64,000 nucleotides of DNA from Aquibacillus halophilus (GTDB taxonomy: Bacteria; Bacillota; Bacilli; Bacillales; Amphibacillaceae). The translations under genes and the position numbers were made by a program. The notes beneath the pieces were generated by a model. The model was not told where the DNA came from, did no database searches, and saw nothing but the letters and a program-made list of their open reading frames with translations. The stretch's first letter is position 1. Each line of letters starts with the position of its first letter. Positions 8,652 through 18,919 of the stretch are shown here, in pieces. The DNA is taken from NCBI RefSeq assembly GCF_009649745.1, contig NZ_WJNG01000007.1, positions 62,001 through 126,000 of the forward strand, written 5' to 3'.

Positions 8652-11600
8652 ATGGAATTTACACACTTACAAATTAGAAGCGGATATAGCTTAATGAAAA
8701 GCTCAGTTATGATTAATAAATTAGTAAAGCGAGCAAAAGAGTTAAACTTTAAATCTCTAGCATTGACTGATGAACATGTCATGCACGGTGCTATATCGTT
8801 TTATCAAACATGCCAGAAGTTTGGTATAAAGCCGATACTAGGAATGACGGTTCTCTTAAATGATGATAATAATCAAGAAGAAAGCTGTGTTCTACTTGCA
8901 GAAAATGGTGTGGGATATCAGAATTTATTAAAATTAAGTACTCATATCCAACTTCAAGAGCAAGAATTAGTTAGTAAGGTTGATTTAAAGGAATATCTAT
9001 CAGGTCTAGTCATGATCTTACCATTATCTCAATCTCCTTTATTAAAGCTGCTTAATGATGATCGAGAAAAAGCATTTGACCATATTTCAAGCTGGAAAAG
9101 CCTAGTATCAGATAATAATTTTTATTTAGGTGTTGAGAGCAGCCAGCAATTTGAAGCTGATTTTCTTGGATTTCTTAAGGACGTTTGTAAGGAGCGGAAT
9201 ATAAGAGCTGCTGTAGTTGGAGATGTAAGGTATATAAATAAGAATGGTCAAGTAGCCTATGAATGTCTGCAAGCAATGCGTGAAGGAAATAAGTGGGCTG
9301 ATAACAAAAAAATGGTAATTAAAAATCAGCATCTTAGTTCCCAACAGGAAATTGAAGATTTATTCAATGGCACTTGGCCGGAGTTATTAATTGAAACGGA
9401 AAAAATATCTAAACGATGCAATGTGGAATTGGATTTAAATAGGCGAATGATACCTTCTTATCCGGTCCCTACGAATGAGTCCACTTTTAGCTATCTTGAA
9501 AGTTTATGTTTTAAAAGACTTGACTCTAAATTCGCTCAAGGAAGACAAGAAGCGGAAACACGATTAACGTATGAATTAGAAATTATTAAAAAAATGGATT
9601 TTAGCGATTATTTTTTAATTGTTTGGGACTTTATTCAGTACTCTAAGGAACAAGGTATAATGGTTGGTCCTGGACGAGGATCTGCAGCAGGCTCGGTTGT
9701 TGCTTATTTATTAGGAATAACCAATGTTGATCCCATTGAATATGGATTACTATTTGAGCGTTTCTTGAATCCAGAACGGGTAACCATGCCTGATATTGAC
9801 ATCGATTTTTCAGATCACCGCAGAGATGAAGTTATTCAGTATGTGAAAAATAAATATGGTGCAGAGCATGTTGCCCAAATAGTTACATTTGGTACGTTTG
9901 CGGCAAGGTCTTTGCTCAGAGAATTAATTAAAACGCTAGAAATCGATCAGCAAGATGCAGAATTCATCTTAAAAGAGATACCAACACAAACTTCTAAATC
10001 TATTTCGGATAGTGTGAAGGCTTCGACGGAATTGACAGACTATGTCCGCCAATCATCAGAATTACAAACATTGTTCAGAATTGCTATTCATTTAGAAGGG
10101 TTACCTAGACATGTCTCTACACATGCAGCTGGAGTAATTATTAGCCAAAAACCTTTAGTTGAACACGTGCCATTAATTTCTTCTGGAAATGATATTTATC
10201 TTACACAGTTTGCCATGAAAGAGTTAGAAGCTGTTGGTCTGTTAAAAATGGATTTCCTAGGATTACGTAATCTAACGTTACTAGAAAGAATCGTACAATC
10301 AATAAAACTAAATAAAAATAAAACGATTGTTTTAGAAAAGATTCCATTAGATGATTACAAAACATTCTCTTTGTTACAAAAAGGTATGACGAATGGCGTT
10401 TTTCAACTAGAATCACAAGGGATGCAACAGGTTCTGACAAATTTAAAACCAACCCATTTTGAAGATGTTGTGGCAGTTAATGCCCTATATAGACCAGGTC
10501 CAATGGAATATATTCCAGTTTACATTAATCGAAAACATGGTCACGAACCTGTTTCCTATCCACATCAAGACTTAATACCAATTCTTGAACAAACGTACGG
10601 GGTGCTCGTTTATCAGGAACAAATCATGCAAATAGCTAATAAAGTGGCTGGTTACACGTTAGGGCAAGCTGATATCTTGCGTCGTGCTGTTAGTAAGAAA
10701 CAATCAGAATTAATGCTACAGCAACAGGATGAGTTTATTAAAGGGTGCACCAAAAATGGTTATAGTAAAGAAGTAGCAGATGAAATTTTTAATTGGATTG
10801 TTCGATTTTCAAATTATGGATTTAACCGTAGCCACGCGGTTGCGTACAGTATGATTTCTTACCAATTAGCCTATTTGAAAACACACTATCCACCTCATTT
10901 TTTAGCTGAAGTGCTGACATCTGTTGCTGGCCAACATGAGAAAATAAGATTATACATAAGAGAAGCTAAAGAATTTAAAATAGAAGTACTGCAGCCATCC
11001 ATAAATAAAAGCTTCAGTAATTATATCGTTGATAGTGGCAATATTCGGATTGGGCTAATGACAATTAAAGGAGTAGGACATCAGGTTGTAAGAGAAATCA
11101 TTCGTGTTCGCAAGGATGGGTATTTTAAACATCTTTTTGATTTTTGTTTACGTGTACCTTTAAATATTGTAAATCGTCAAGTAATTGAGTCATTAGTATT
11201 AGCAGGGGCATTTGACGAGACAAATACTAATAGAGCAAGTTTGCTTGCAACAATTGATCAAGCGATTGAGCAGGGAGAATTGTTTCGAGAGTTTGAGGAT
11301 CAACCATCCTTTTTTCAAGGTGATATTGAACTAGATGCTTCATTTGTTGACACCGAGCCTTTTTCTAAAATGAAACAATTATCATATGAGAAAGAACTGT
11401 TGGGTATCTATGTATCAAGTCATCCCCTAGCTGAATTCAGAGATAAATTAAGATCAAATGGTATCTTGAACTTAACAGAGTTAAAAGCCAATCCAGGTAA
11501 AAATAACATGAAATCTAGTGCAGTTATTCAGGAAATTAAGTCAATTCGAACAAAGCGTGGCGATCCAATGGCGTTTATTACTTTGGGTGATGAGCGCGAT

Positions 11601-12002
11601 GATATGGAGGCTGTTTTATTTCCGGAAGTATATAGAAATGTTCATCGATGGCTTGAAGAAGAGGTGCTTGTTTCTGTCAAAGGAAAAGTTGAAAATAGGA
11701 ATGGCCGTACCCAACTATTGATCTCCGATATTGAGCAATTTAAAGAAGAAAAGTTAGAAAGGATTGTTTCACAACAGTTGTTTGTAAAAGTTATGGATGA
11801 TAACCACCAATTGGTCTTAGATAAAATAAAGGCAATAGCAAATAAATTTCCTGGGGATATGCCAGTAATTATTTACCAAGAGCACAAAAAAACCACCTAC
11901 CAATTGTCAAGCTCCTATTACATTAAATATAATCAAGCAAGCTTAAAAGAATTTTATAAAGAGTTTGGTCAAAAAAATGTAGCACTGAAAAACATTCGCT
12001 AA
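8652..12002 (+). CDS. dnaE: DNA polymerase III alpha subunit DnaE
   Basis: A 1116-residue polymerase of the DnaE type, close to the B. subtilis length. The N-terminal PHP domain starts MEFTHLQIRSGYSLM; the catalytic core has PGRGSAAGS and the aspartate motif PDIDIDFSDHRRDE. A helix-hairpin-helix region and a C-terminal OB fold follow. In low-GC Gram-positives it extends primers before handing over to PolC. The frame is open 29 codons further upstream (8565), but family N termini begin at MEFTHLQ and a TATAAT box lies inside the extension. The ribosome binding site, AAGGCGGG, is modest. Confidence 0.93.
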   Translation: MEFTHLQIRSGYSLMKSSVMINKLVKRAKELNFKSLALTDEHVMHGAISFYQTCQKFGIKPILGMTVLLNDDNNQEESCVLLAENGVGYQNLLKLSTHIQLQEQELVSKVDLKEYLSGLVMILPLSQSPLLKLLNDDREKAFDHISSWKSLVSDNNFYLGVESSQQFEADFLGFLKDVCKERNIRAAVVGDVRYINKNGQVAYECLQAMREGNKWADNKKMVIKNQHLSSQQEIEDLFNGTWPELLIETEKISKRCNVELDLNRRMIPSYPVPTNESTFSYLESLCFKRLDSKFAQGRQEAETRLTYELEIIKKMDFSDYFLIVWDFIQYSKEQGIMVGPGRGSAAGSVVAYLLGITNVDPIEYGLLFERFLNPERVTMPDIDIDFSDHRRDEVIQYVKNKYGAEHVAQIVTFGTFAARSLLRELIKTLEIDQQDAEFILKEIPTQTSKSISDSVKASTELTDYVRQSSELQTLFRIAIHLEGLPRHVSTHAAGVIISQKPLVEHVPLISSGNDIYLTQFAMKELEAVGLLKMDFLGLRNLTLLERIVQSIKLNKNKTIVLEKIPLDDYKTFSLLQKGMTNGVFQLESQGMQQVLTNLKPTHFEDVVAVNALYRPGPMEYIPVYINRKHGHEPVSYPHQDLIPILEQTYGVLVYQEQIMQIANKVAGYTLGQADILRRAVSKKQSELMLQQQDEFIKGCTKNGYSKEVADEIFNWIVRFSNYGFNRSHAVAYSMISYQLAYLKTHYPPHFLAEVLTSVAGQHEKIRLYIREAKEFKIEVLQPSINKSFSNYIVDSGNIRIGLMTIKGVGHQVVREIIRVRKDGYFKHLFDFCLRVPLNIVNRQVIESLVLAGAFDETNTNRASLLATIDQAIEQGELFREFEDQPSFFQGDIELDASFVDTEPFSKMKQLSYEKELLGIYVSSHPLAEFRDKLRSNGILNLTELKANPGKNNMKSSAVIQEIKSIRTKRGDPMAFITLGDERDDMEAVLFPEVYRNVHRWLEEEVLVSVKGKVENRNGRTQLLISDIEQFKEEKLERIVSQQLFVKVMDDNHQLVLDKIKAIANKFPGDMPVIIYQEHKKTTYQLSSSYYIKYNQASLKEFYKEFGQKNVALKNIR

Positions 12003-12140
12003 AAATTAGTTTAATTACAACGTTTGGCCTGTATAGATACAAATAGATATCGTTTTGACGGTTTTTGTTAACTTTGTATTAGGAGGCAATAGAATTAATA
12101 TTTCGCGTAGTCAATTGTGAAAAACGACTAATATTCTCAC

Positions 12141-12168
12141 TTTACACTTAACTTTCATTTGTTATAAT
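12141..12168 (+). promoter_or_regulatory. Sigma-A promoter upstream of ytsJ remnant and GntR gene
   Basis: TTTACA at 12141-12146 and a perfect TATAAT at 12163-12168 with a 16-base spacer. Transcription would start near 12175, run through the decayed malic enzyme fragment, and reach the GntR gene after about 235 bases. Confidence 0.75.
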
Positions 12169-12180
12169 GTAATAGTTGAG

Positions 12181-12191
12181 TGGTCAGACCA
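12181..12191. promoter_or_regulatory. GntR/FadR-type operator TGGTCAGACCA
   Basis: A perfect palindrome with a single central base, about 6 bases after the predicted transcription start. Its TGGTC-N-GACCA form is that of FadR-subfamily GntR operators, and a member of that family is encoded immediately downstream. Negative autoregulation is the simplest reading. Confidence 0.65.
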
Positions 12192-12241
12192 ATTTTTAGC
12201 GGAATATTTTTCATTTCTTCATGAAAAGGGCCGAGTACAAC

Positions 12242-12341
12242 GTGACCTATTTGCGAGATGGAGCATTACACATGCATCGAATTAACCAAGGGGAAATTGA
12301 CTACTCAGTCAAAAGTATCTGTTCGCAATGCACGAGACCTA
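12242..12341 (+). pseudogene. ytsJ: Remnant of malic enzyme gene ytsJ (N-terminal 30-odd codons)
   Basis: From GTG at 12242 the frame reads MTYLRDGALHMHRINQG. After removing one G from the GGGG run at 12290-12293 it continues KLTTQSKVSVRNARDL. This joins into the N terminus of NADP-malic enzymes of the YtsJ type (as I recall it, LREEALHLHKVNQGKL...SKVPVRNAKDL). The frameshift is followed by loss of homology at about 12341 and a stop at 12357, so over 90% of the gene is gone. ytsJ sits at this place, between dnaE and accD, in B. subtilis. Confidence 0.82.
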
Positions 12342-12405
12342 AGAAAACTAGCCTTATAGCTAAGGTCTAGTTGACTGCTACGCATAAAGGGAGGTCTTTA
12401 GACCG
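12334..12405 (+). promoter_or_regulatory. Nested GGTC/GACC hairpins ahead of GntR start
   Basis: AGACCT (12335-12340) can pair with AGGTCT (12363-12368). A second dyad, GGTC-TTTA-GACC (12393-12404), lies between the AGGGAGG ribosome binding site and the ATG at 12410. Folding of the second hairpin would shorten an otherwise long spacing of about 15 bases. The half-sites also resemble those of the upstream operator. Confidence 0.4.
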
Positions 12406-12409
12406 TCAA

Positions 12410-13018
12410 ATGAACACTAAGTCAAAAGCGTACGAAGAAGTACTAGGCGAAATCAGGAAATTTATTAGCAAAAATGAATTGTCATCAGGAGATAAGCTTC
12501 CTTCTGAACGGGAGCTTGCTGACCAATTGAATGCTAGTAGATCTTCAGTTCGGGAAGCATTAAGGGCACTAGAACTGTTAGGATTAATAGAAACTAGGAG
12601 AGGTGAGGGTACTTTTTTAAAAGTGTATCGTCCCTATCACACAGTAGGGTTACTCTCAGCATTTATTTTACAAGATCCCAATGTAAAAAAAGACATTATA
12701 CTCACAAAGAATATAATAGAAAAAGAAGCGACGAAAATTGCTTCCTCTCAATTGAAGCAGGAAGACATGCAAAAATTACTTTCAATTTTAGAAAATAATG
12801 AACTTGACGAGAAACAAAGGCATTACAATTTTTTTATGGTTATATTTCAACATACTGAAAATAACCTAATGCAGAGAATATGGCAACTGATGGAAGACTT
12901 TTCATACACCATGGAAGAAATAGGTTATAATAAACAATTTTATATAGATTTAATAGAAATTCTTAATACCAACCAACAAGAATCCATTGAGTATTTATTC
13001 GAAAAGTTATCCAGGTAG
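12410..13018 (+). CDS. GntR family regulator, FadR subfamily
   Basis: A 202-residue regulator from the ATG at 12410 (MNTKSKAYEEVL). The winged helix-turn-helix covers about residues 5-75 with GDKLPSERELADQL, SRSSVREALRALELLGLIE and RRGEGTFL. The C-terminal part is alpha-helical as in FadR-type ligand domains but short. The frame is open to a TTG at 12371, upstream of the ribosome binding site, so that start is unlikely. The gene directly precedes accD-accA. Control of acetyl-CoA carboxylase or of its own expression is plausible but inferred; the ligand is unknown. Confidence 0.85.
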   Translation: MNTKSKAYEEVLGEIRKFISKNELSSGDKLPSERELADQLNASRSSVREALRALELLGLIETRRGEGTFLKVYRPYHTVGLLSAFILQDPNVKKDIILTKNIIEKEATKIASSQLKQEDMQKLLSILENNELDEKQRHYNFFMVIFQHTENNLMQRIWQLMEDFSYTMEEIGYNKQFYIDLIEILNTNQQESIEYLFEKLSR

Positions 13019-13096
13019 AATCCGAAATCCTTAGAATTAGGTTTGAAGTTGGAATTATCAGTATGTACGCATTTGTTATAAAGGAGGAAACACCCC

Positions 13097-13963
13097 TTGC
13101 TTAAAGACTTATTTAATAAAAAAATAAAAATAAAGTATGCACCAATTCCGAGGGAACAAGCAAAACAGGATGTTCCCGAAGGATTAATGCAAAAGTGTAC
13201 TGGCTGTCGAAAAATTTTTTATCGTAAAGAAATGCGGAAAAACTTAGACGTTTGTCCAAATTGCAATTATCACCATCCCATGACCGCATTCAATCGAATC
13301 GATAGCTTAATTGATGAAGGAAGTTTCGAGGAATGGGATAAAAATATCATTTCCAATAACCCATTGCAATTTCCAGATTATGAGGAAAAGTTAGAGATAG
13401 ACCGTAAAAAAACAGGTTTAAATGAGGCTATTGTTACAGGTAAGGGAACAATAGAAGGGTTTGAAGTAGTGATTGCAGTAATGGATTCACATTTCCGAAT
13501 GGGGAGTATGGGCTCCGTTGTTGGAGAAAAAGTTGCTAGGGCATTAGAAAAGGCCAAAGAACAATCACTACCTTTTATTATTTTTACTGCCTCAGGCGGA
13601 GCTAGGATGCAAGAAGGTGTCCTAAGTCTAATGCAGATGAGCAAAACTTCCGTAGCTATTCAGCGTTTCCATAAATCAGGCGGACTTTTTATTTCGGTCA
13701 TGACAAACCCCACAACTGGTGGTGTATCTGCTAGTTTTGCTTCTTTAGGTGATTATAACTTTGCAGAACCAGGGGCCCTAATTGGGTTTGCGGGCAGAAG
13801 AATAATTGAACAAACAATTAGAGAAAAATTACCAGACGATTTTCAAACTGCTGAATTCCAATTAGAGCACGGGCAACTGGATAAAGTTATACCTAGGAAT
13901 GAGATGAAAAAAACAATGGTTACATTGCTTGATATCCATCAATCAGGGGGTATAAAAGGATGA
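13097..13963 (+). CDS. accD: Acetyl-CoA carboxylase carboxyltransferase beta subunit
   Basis: A 288-residue subunit. A four-cysteine zinc ribbon lies at C34, C37, C53 and C56, followed by the crotonase-fold domain with SGGARMQEG and [12 protein letters not shown]. With AccA it transfers the carboxyl group from carboxybiotin to acetyl-CoA, the first committed step of fatty acid synthesis. The TTG start at 13097 has AAAGGAGG nine bases upstream. Its stop overlaps the accA start by four bases (ATGA), indicating translational coupling. Confidence 0.95.
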   Translation: MLKDLFNKKIKIKYAPIPREQAKQDVPEGLMQKCTGCRKIFYRKEMRKNLDVCPNCNYHHPMTAFNRIDSLIDEGSFEEWDKNIISNNPLQFPDYEEKLEIDRKKTGLNEAIVTGKGTIEGFEVVIAVMDSHFRMGSMGSVVGEKVARALEKAKEQSLPFIIFTASGGARMQEGVLSLMQMSKTSVAIQRFHKSGGLFISVMTNPTTGGVSASFASLGDYNFAEPGALIGFAGRRIIEQTIREKLPDDFQTAEFQLEHGQLDKVIPRNEMKKTMVTLLDIHQSGGIKG

Positions 13964-14925
13964 AACAAGTATTAGAGTTTGAAAAGCCCGTGATTGAATT
14001 AAGAGAGAAGATAACGGAGTTAAAAGAATTAACAAAAGATAGTGAAATTGATTTATCGAAAGAGATATCGACCTTAGAGAATAGATTAGAAAAACTAGAA
14101 ATTGATATATATGGTAATTTGAAACCCTGGGATCGGGTACAAGTAGCTAGGCATTCTGGACGGCCAACTACACTAGATTATATAGAATATTTGTTCACTG
14201 ACTTTTTAGAGTTTCATGGAGATCGTTTTTTCGGTGATGATGAGGCAATTGTTGCAGGTGTGGGTAAATATAAAGGTTCTCCTGTAACAGTTATTGGACA
14301 TCAACGAGGTAAGAACACAAAAGAAAATATTCGAAGGAATTTTGGTAGTCCACATCCAGAAGGATATAGGAAAGCGCTACGTCACATGAAACAAGCTGAG
14401 AAATTTAACAGACCAATTATTTGTTTTATTGATACAAAAGGTGCTTACCCGGGTAAAGCTGCTGAGGAAAGAGGACAAAGTGAAGCAATTGCAAGAAATC
14501 TAATGGAAATGGCAGGCTTGACAGTTCCTATTATTTGCATAGTAATTGGTGAAGGTGGTAGTGGAGGTGCACTTGCTTTAAGTGTTGGAGATCATATCCA
14601 TATGCTTGAAAATTCTACCTATTCGGTTATATCTCCTGAAGGAGCTGCCGCTCTATTATGGAAAGATTCTGGCCAAGCTCAAAAAGCAGCAGAATCTCTT
14701 AAAATTACCTCCTTTGACTTAAAAGAGTTAGGAGTAATTGATGAAATTATACCTGAGCCAAGAGGTGGAGCGCACAGAGATGTCCATTCCCAAGCGGAAT
14801 CTATCGATATAGTAATAAAAAAATCTCTTGATAAACTAATACCATTTAATACAGAGGAATTACTTGATAAAAGATGGGAAAAGTATAAACAAATTGGTGA
14901 TATTAATGAGCTAACGGAATTTTAA
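13960..14925 (+). CDS. accA: Acetyl-CoA carboxylase carboxyltransferase alpha subunit
   Basis: A 321-residue partner of AccD. A helical N-terminal segment is followed by the crotonase-fold carboxyltransferase domain with [13 protein letters not shown] and [12 protein letters not shown]. It overlaps accD by four bases. The subunits form the heterotetramer that makes malonyl-CoA in the cytoplasm. Confidence 0.95.
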   Translation: MKQVLEFEKPVIELREKITELKELTKDSEIDLSKEISTLENRLEKLEIDIYGNLKPWDRVQVARHSGRPTTLDYIEYLFTDFLEFHGDRFFGDDEAIVAGVGKYKGSPVTVIGHQRGKNTKENIRRNFGSPHPEGYRKALRHMKQAEKFNRPIICFIDTKGAYPGKAAEERGQSEAIARNLMEMAGLTVPIICIVIGEGGSGGALALSVGDHIHMLENSTYSVISPEGAAALLWKDSGQAQKAAESLKITSFDLKELGVIDEIIPEPRGGAHRDVHSQAESIDIVIKKSLDKLIPFNTEELLDKRWEKYKQIGDINELTEF

Positions 14926-14947
14926 TTTTTTTCAAGTGATTTGATTT

Positions 14948-14987
14948 AGTCTACCCTTGCCAATTTTATAATGGGCAAGGGTAGACT
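14948..14987. other. Perfect 14-bp stem-loop between accA and pfkA
   Basis: AGTCTACCCTTGCC pairs exactly with GGCAAGGGTAGACT around a 12-base loop. Neither side has a T run, so it is not a standard intrinsic terminator; it may protect 3' ends, pause polymerase or be a protein site. A TATAAT at 15050-15055 downstream may belong to a pfkA promoter, but no good -35 is visible. Confidence 0.6.
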
Positions 14988-15145
14988 GTGTGAAAAGCAA
15001 TTGAACCAAAATTGTAATATTTAGGGATGAGATTCTTATTTCTTTCATGTATAATCTTATTTGTGCTAATCCTGTTTATTTTTGTCTTAAACTGGGGAAA
15101 AAATAATAAGTAAAGTAAACTATTGAGATAGAGGTGAATTATTAA

Positions 15146-16105
<960 letters not shown>

Positions 16106-16153
16106 TTTTAAAGATTTTTAGTTGTTGTTTTAGATTTTAAGGAGGAAACTGAA

Positions 16154-17914
16154 ATGAGAAGGACAAAAATTGTATGTACTATAGGACCAGCATCAGAATC
16201 AGTCGAAAAACTTGTTCAATTAATTGAGGCTGGCATGAACGTAGCTAGGTTAAATTTCTCCCATGGAGATTTTGAGGAGCATGGCAATAGAATCATAAAC
16301 ATTAGGGAAGCAGCAAAGCGAACAGGAAAAACTGTTGCAATTTTGTTAGATACTAAAGGACCAGAAATTAGAACTGGTATTTTAAAAGGCGGGCAGGCTC
16401 AGCTTACCAAGGGTGATACTCTTTATGTTTCTATGGATGAGATTGAAGGTTCAGCTGAACGTATCTCTGTTACGTATCCACAATTAATAGATGATGTCCA
16501 TGTAGGTTCTAAGCTATTGTTAGATGATGGTTTAATTGAGTTAGAAGTATTAGAAATACTTAAAGATAAAAATGAATTAAAAACAAAGGCATTAAATTCT
16601 GGCCTTCTTAAAAATAAAAAAGGTGTAAATGTTCCTAATGTTAGTGTGAATTTACCTGGAATTACAGATAAAGATGCTCAAGACATTAAGTTCGGTATTG
16701 AACAAGGAGTAGATTTTATTGCTGCTTCATTTGTTCGTCGTTCATCTGATGTTTTAGATATTAGAGGATTACTTGAAGAACATAATGCAACACATATTCA
16801 TGTCATTCCAAAAATAGAAAACCGTGAAGGTGTCGACAACTTAGATAGTATTTTACAAGTAAGTGACGGTTTAATGGTTGCAAGGGGGGACCTTGGTGTA
16901 GAAATTCCTCCTGAGGACGTACCTCTTGTACAGAAAGATATGATTCGCAAATGTAATACAGCAGGTAAGCCAGTTATAACCGCTACCCAGATGTTGGATT
17001 CAATGCAACGCAATCCTCGTCCTACGCGTGCTGAGGCTTCTGACGTAGCAAATGCTATCTTCGATGGTTCAGATGCTATAATGCTTTCTGGGGAAACGGC
17101 TGCAGGTGATTATCCAGTAGAAGCTGTTCAAACAATGAGTAATATTGCAACTAAAGCTGAAACAGCACTTGATCATAAAGCGATCCTAGATTTACGTTCA
17201 AAATCGAGTGATGTAACAATTACTGATGTGATTAGCCAATCTGTTAATCATTCAGCTATGAACCTTGATGTTAATGCTATATTGACACCAACTGTAAGTG
17301 GATTTACAGCTAGAATGATATCTAAATATCGTCCAAAAGCACCAATTGTTGCAGTAACGTTTGACGAAAGAGTAAGTCGTAAGTTATCTCTTGTTTGGGG
17401 TGTTGAAACAATTATCGGACAATTGGCACACACTACAGATGATGTGTTAGATGTTGCTATCGAAAGAGGATTATCTACTAACTATTTTAAACGTGGTGAT
17501 CGGGTTATAATTACCGCTGGTGTACCAGTTGGTGAAAGCGGAACGACTAATCTGATGAAGGTTCATGTCATTGGTGATGTTTTAGCTAAAGGCCAAGGTG
17601 TAGGCAAAGGTAGTGCATATGGAAAAACTGTGATTGCTAGAAATGCTGAAGAAGCATTAAGTAAGATGCAGCAAGATGACATTCTGATTACTTATGGAAC
17701 TGACAAGGATATGATGCCGGCAATTGAAAAGGCTAGCGGTATAATTACCGAAGAAGCTGGACTTACTTCACATGCAGCAGTAGTTGGGCTAAGCCTTGGT
17801 ATTCCTGTTATTATTGGGGTTGAAAATGCAGTAGATTTTATTGAAGATGGTAAAGATATAACAATGGATGCAAGTAAAGGCGACATCTATGCTGGCCATG
17901 CTAGTGTATTGTAA
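16154..17914 (+). CDS. pyk: Pyruvate kinase with C-terminal PEP-utilising domain
   Basis: A 586-residue pyruvate kinase. The catalytic barrel includes [31 protein letters not shown] and TATQMLDSM. Residues about 475-586 form the extra PEP-utiliser-like domain typical of Bacillus, ending with the [12 protein letters not shown] motif. It converts phosphoenolpyruvate and ADP to pyruvate and ATP. The start has AAGGAGG with good spacing. Confidence 0.96.
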   Translation: MRRTKIVCTIGPASESVEKLVQLIEAGMNVARLNFSHGDFEEHGNRIINIREAAKRTGKTVAILLDTKGPEIRTGILKGGQAQLTKGDTLYVSMDEIEGSAERISVTYPQLIDDVHVGSKLLLDDGLIELEVLEILKDKNELKTKALNSGLLKNKKGVNVPNVSVNLPGITDKDAQDIKFGIEQGVDFIAASFVRRSSDVLDIRGLLEEHNATHIHVIPKIENREGVDNLDSILQVSDGLMVARGDLGVEIPPEDVPLVQKDMIRKCNTAGKPVITATQMLDSMQRNPRPTRAEASDVANAIFDGSDAIMLSGETAAGDYPVEAVQTMSNIATKAETALDHKAILDLRSKSSDVTITDVISQSVNHSAMNLDVNAILTPTVSGFTARMISKYRPKAPIVAVTFDERVSRKLSLVWGVETIIGQLAHTTDDVLDVAIERGLSTNYFKRGDRVIITAGVPVGESGTTNLMKVHVIGDVLAKGQGVGKGSAYGKTVIARNAEEALSKMQQDDILITYGTDKDMMPAIEKASGIITEEAGLTSHAAVVGLSLGIPVIIGVENAVDFIEDGKDITMDASKGDIYAGHASVL

Positions 17915-17941
17915 ATTAAATATAGTTCGGATATAACTATT

Positions 17942-17972
17942 AATGAGAAGGGTTATTCCCTTCTCATTTTAT
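17942..17972 (+). terminator. Intrinsic terminator after pyk
   Basis: AATGAGAAGGG pairs with CCCTTCTCATT around a short loop, followed by a T-rich tract. Confidence 0.85.
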
Positions 17973-18013
17973 TCTTAAGAGTGTGTTTATAGTGGTAAAG
18001 GGAGTGAGAGAAG

Positions 18014-18406
18014 ATGTTTCGTTGGATTTTTTTGTTTGTGTTAATTGTACCTGCTTTAGAGATTGGTGTTTTGGTGTGGGCAGGCGGGCAAATTGGGCCA
18101 TGGTGGGTCGTCTTTTTAATTATATTAACCGGGGCTTTAGGTGCTTGGCTTGCTAAATTCCAAGGACTGGAGACAATTAATAAGGCGAGAGAATCTATTT
18201 CTTATGGTCTTCCACCACATGAAGAAATTTTTGATGGTATCTGTATTCTAATAGGTGCTGCAGTATTACTGACTCCGGGTTTTATTACTGATGCAATAGG
18301 TTTCTTACTTCTATTACCACAAACAAGAAAACCAATTAAAATCTGGATGCAAAAAATGTTAAGACGAATGATGGACAACGGATCGGTTACAATTTTCAGA
18401 AGATAA
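18014..18406 (+). CDS. fxsA: FxsA family membrane protein
   Basis: A 130-residue FxsA/YtzA protein with hydrophobic segments at about 4-22, 28-46 and 75-95, and conserved VLLTPGFITDAIGFLLLLP. E. coli FxsA relieves F-plasmid exclusion of phage T7; the cellular role in Bacilli is unknown. It follows pyk as in B. subtilis. GGGAG lies upstream of the ATG. Confidence 0.9.
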   Translation: MFRWIFLFVLIVPALEIGVLVWAGGQIGPWWVVFLIILTGALGAWLAKFQGLETINKARESISYGLPPHEEIFDGICILIGAAVLLTPGFITDAIGFLLLLPQTRKPIKIWMQKMLRRMMDNGSVTIFRR

Positions 18407-18407
18407 A

Positions 18408-18437
18408 AAAGAACTGACTAATCAGTTCTTTTTTTTA
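18408..18437 (+). terminator. Intrinsic terminator after fxsA
   Basis: AAGAACTGA pairs with TCAGTTCTT around a CTAA loop and is followed by eight T. Confidence 0.9.
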
Positions 18438-18460
18438 TATTAAGGCTTTTTTCTAAAAAA

Positions 18461-18880
18461 TTGTTTTGACACAATTTCTAAAGATTGCGTCGTAACTAAT
18501 ATGTTGATTTGCCCTCCGCTTCAATCACCATCATATAAGTGGGTTATTAACAGTACTAGCGCTGTAAATACGCTAAGACTCATAAAAAAGTACAGACCTC
18601 CACGAATGAAATTTTCAAATAAGTAAGTAGTGAAATTTATGAAATTAACGTTTCTTGGGTAACATCTTACTTGAACAGAAAACTACTTTAAGCTTCGGAA
18701 AAATGCGACACTCCTATGGGAAAGGAACAGTCTGAAGACCCCGCAACGAGCGGTTTTTCTCGTGAGGAGGCTGAAGCGTTCCCCATGGAAAGGGAGTGTT
18801 TTACCGAAGCGATGGGTGATCAATCTTCCTATAAAGGATGGGGTACATTCATGACAAAGTTACGTCGCATTTATCATCAA
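18461..18880 (-). repeat. Composite intergenic repeat, copy B (reverse, lacks module 2)
   Basis: This 420-bp block lies between the fxsA terminator and ytvI and is the reverse complement of copies A and C. It begins TTGTTTTGACACAATTTC and ends CGTCGCATTTATCATCAA. Module 1 is intact (18692-18810), bounded by GCTTCGGAAAAA and TTTTACCGAAGC. Module 2 is absent: the sequence runs from the flank GGAGGGC straight into AAATCA (read on the minus strand). Near its ends TGCGTCGTAACT (18486-18497) and AGTTACGTCGCA (18858-18869) form an inverted repeat with one mismatch. An ORF at 18716-18928 is fortuitous. Confidence 0.8.
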
Positions 18881-18919
18881 GTGCGAAGATTAAAATACTA
18901 TAGAAGCTACGAAAATAGT

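Noticed and set aside
12003-12140. Possible small gene after dnaE (AGGAGG at about 12080)
   Set aside because: No start codon opens a frame of useful length behind that site.
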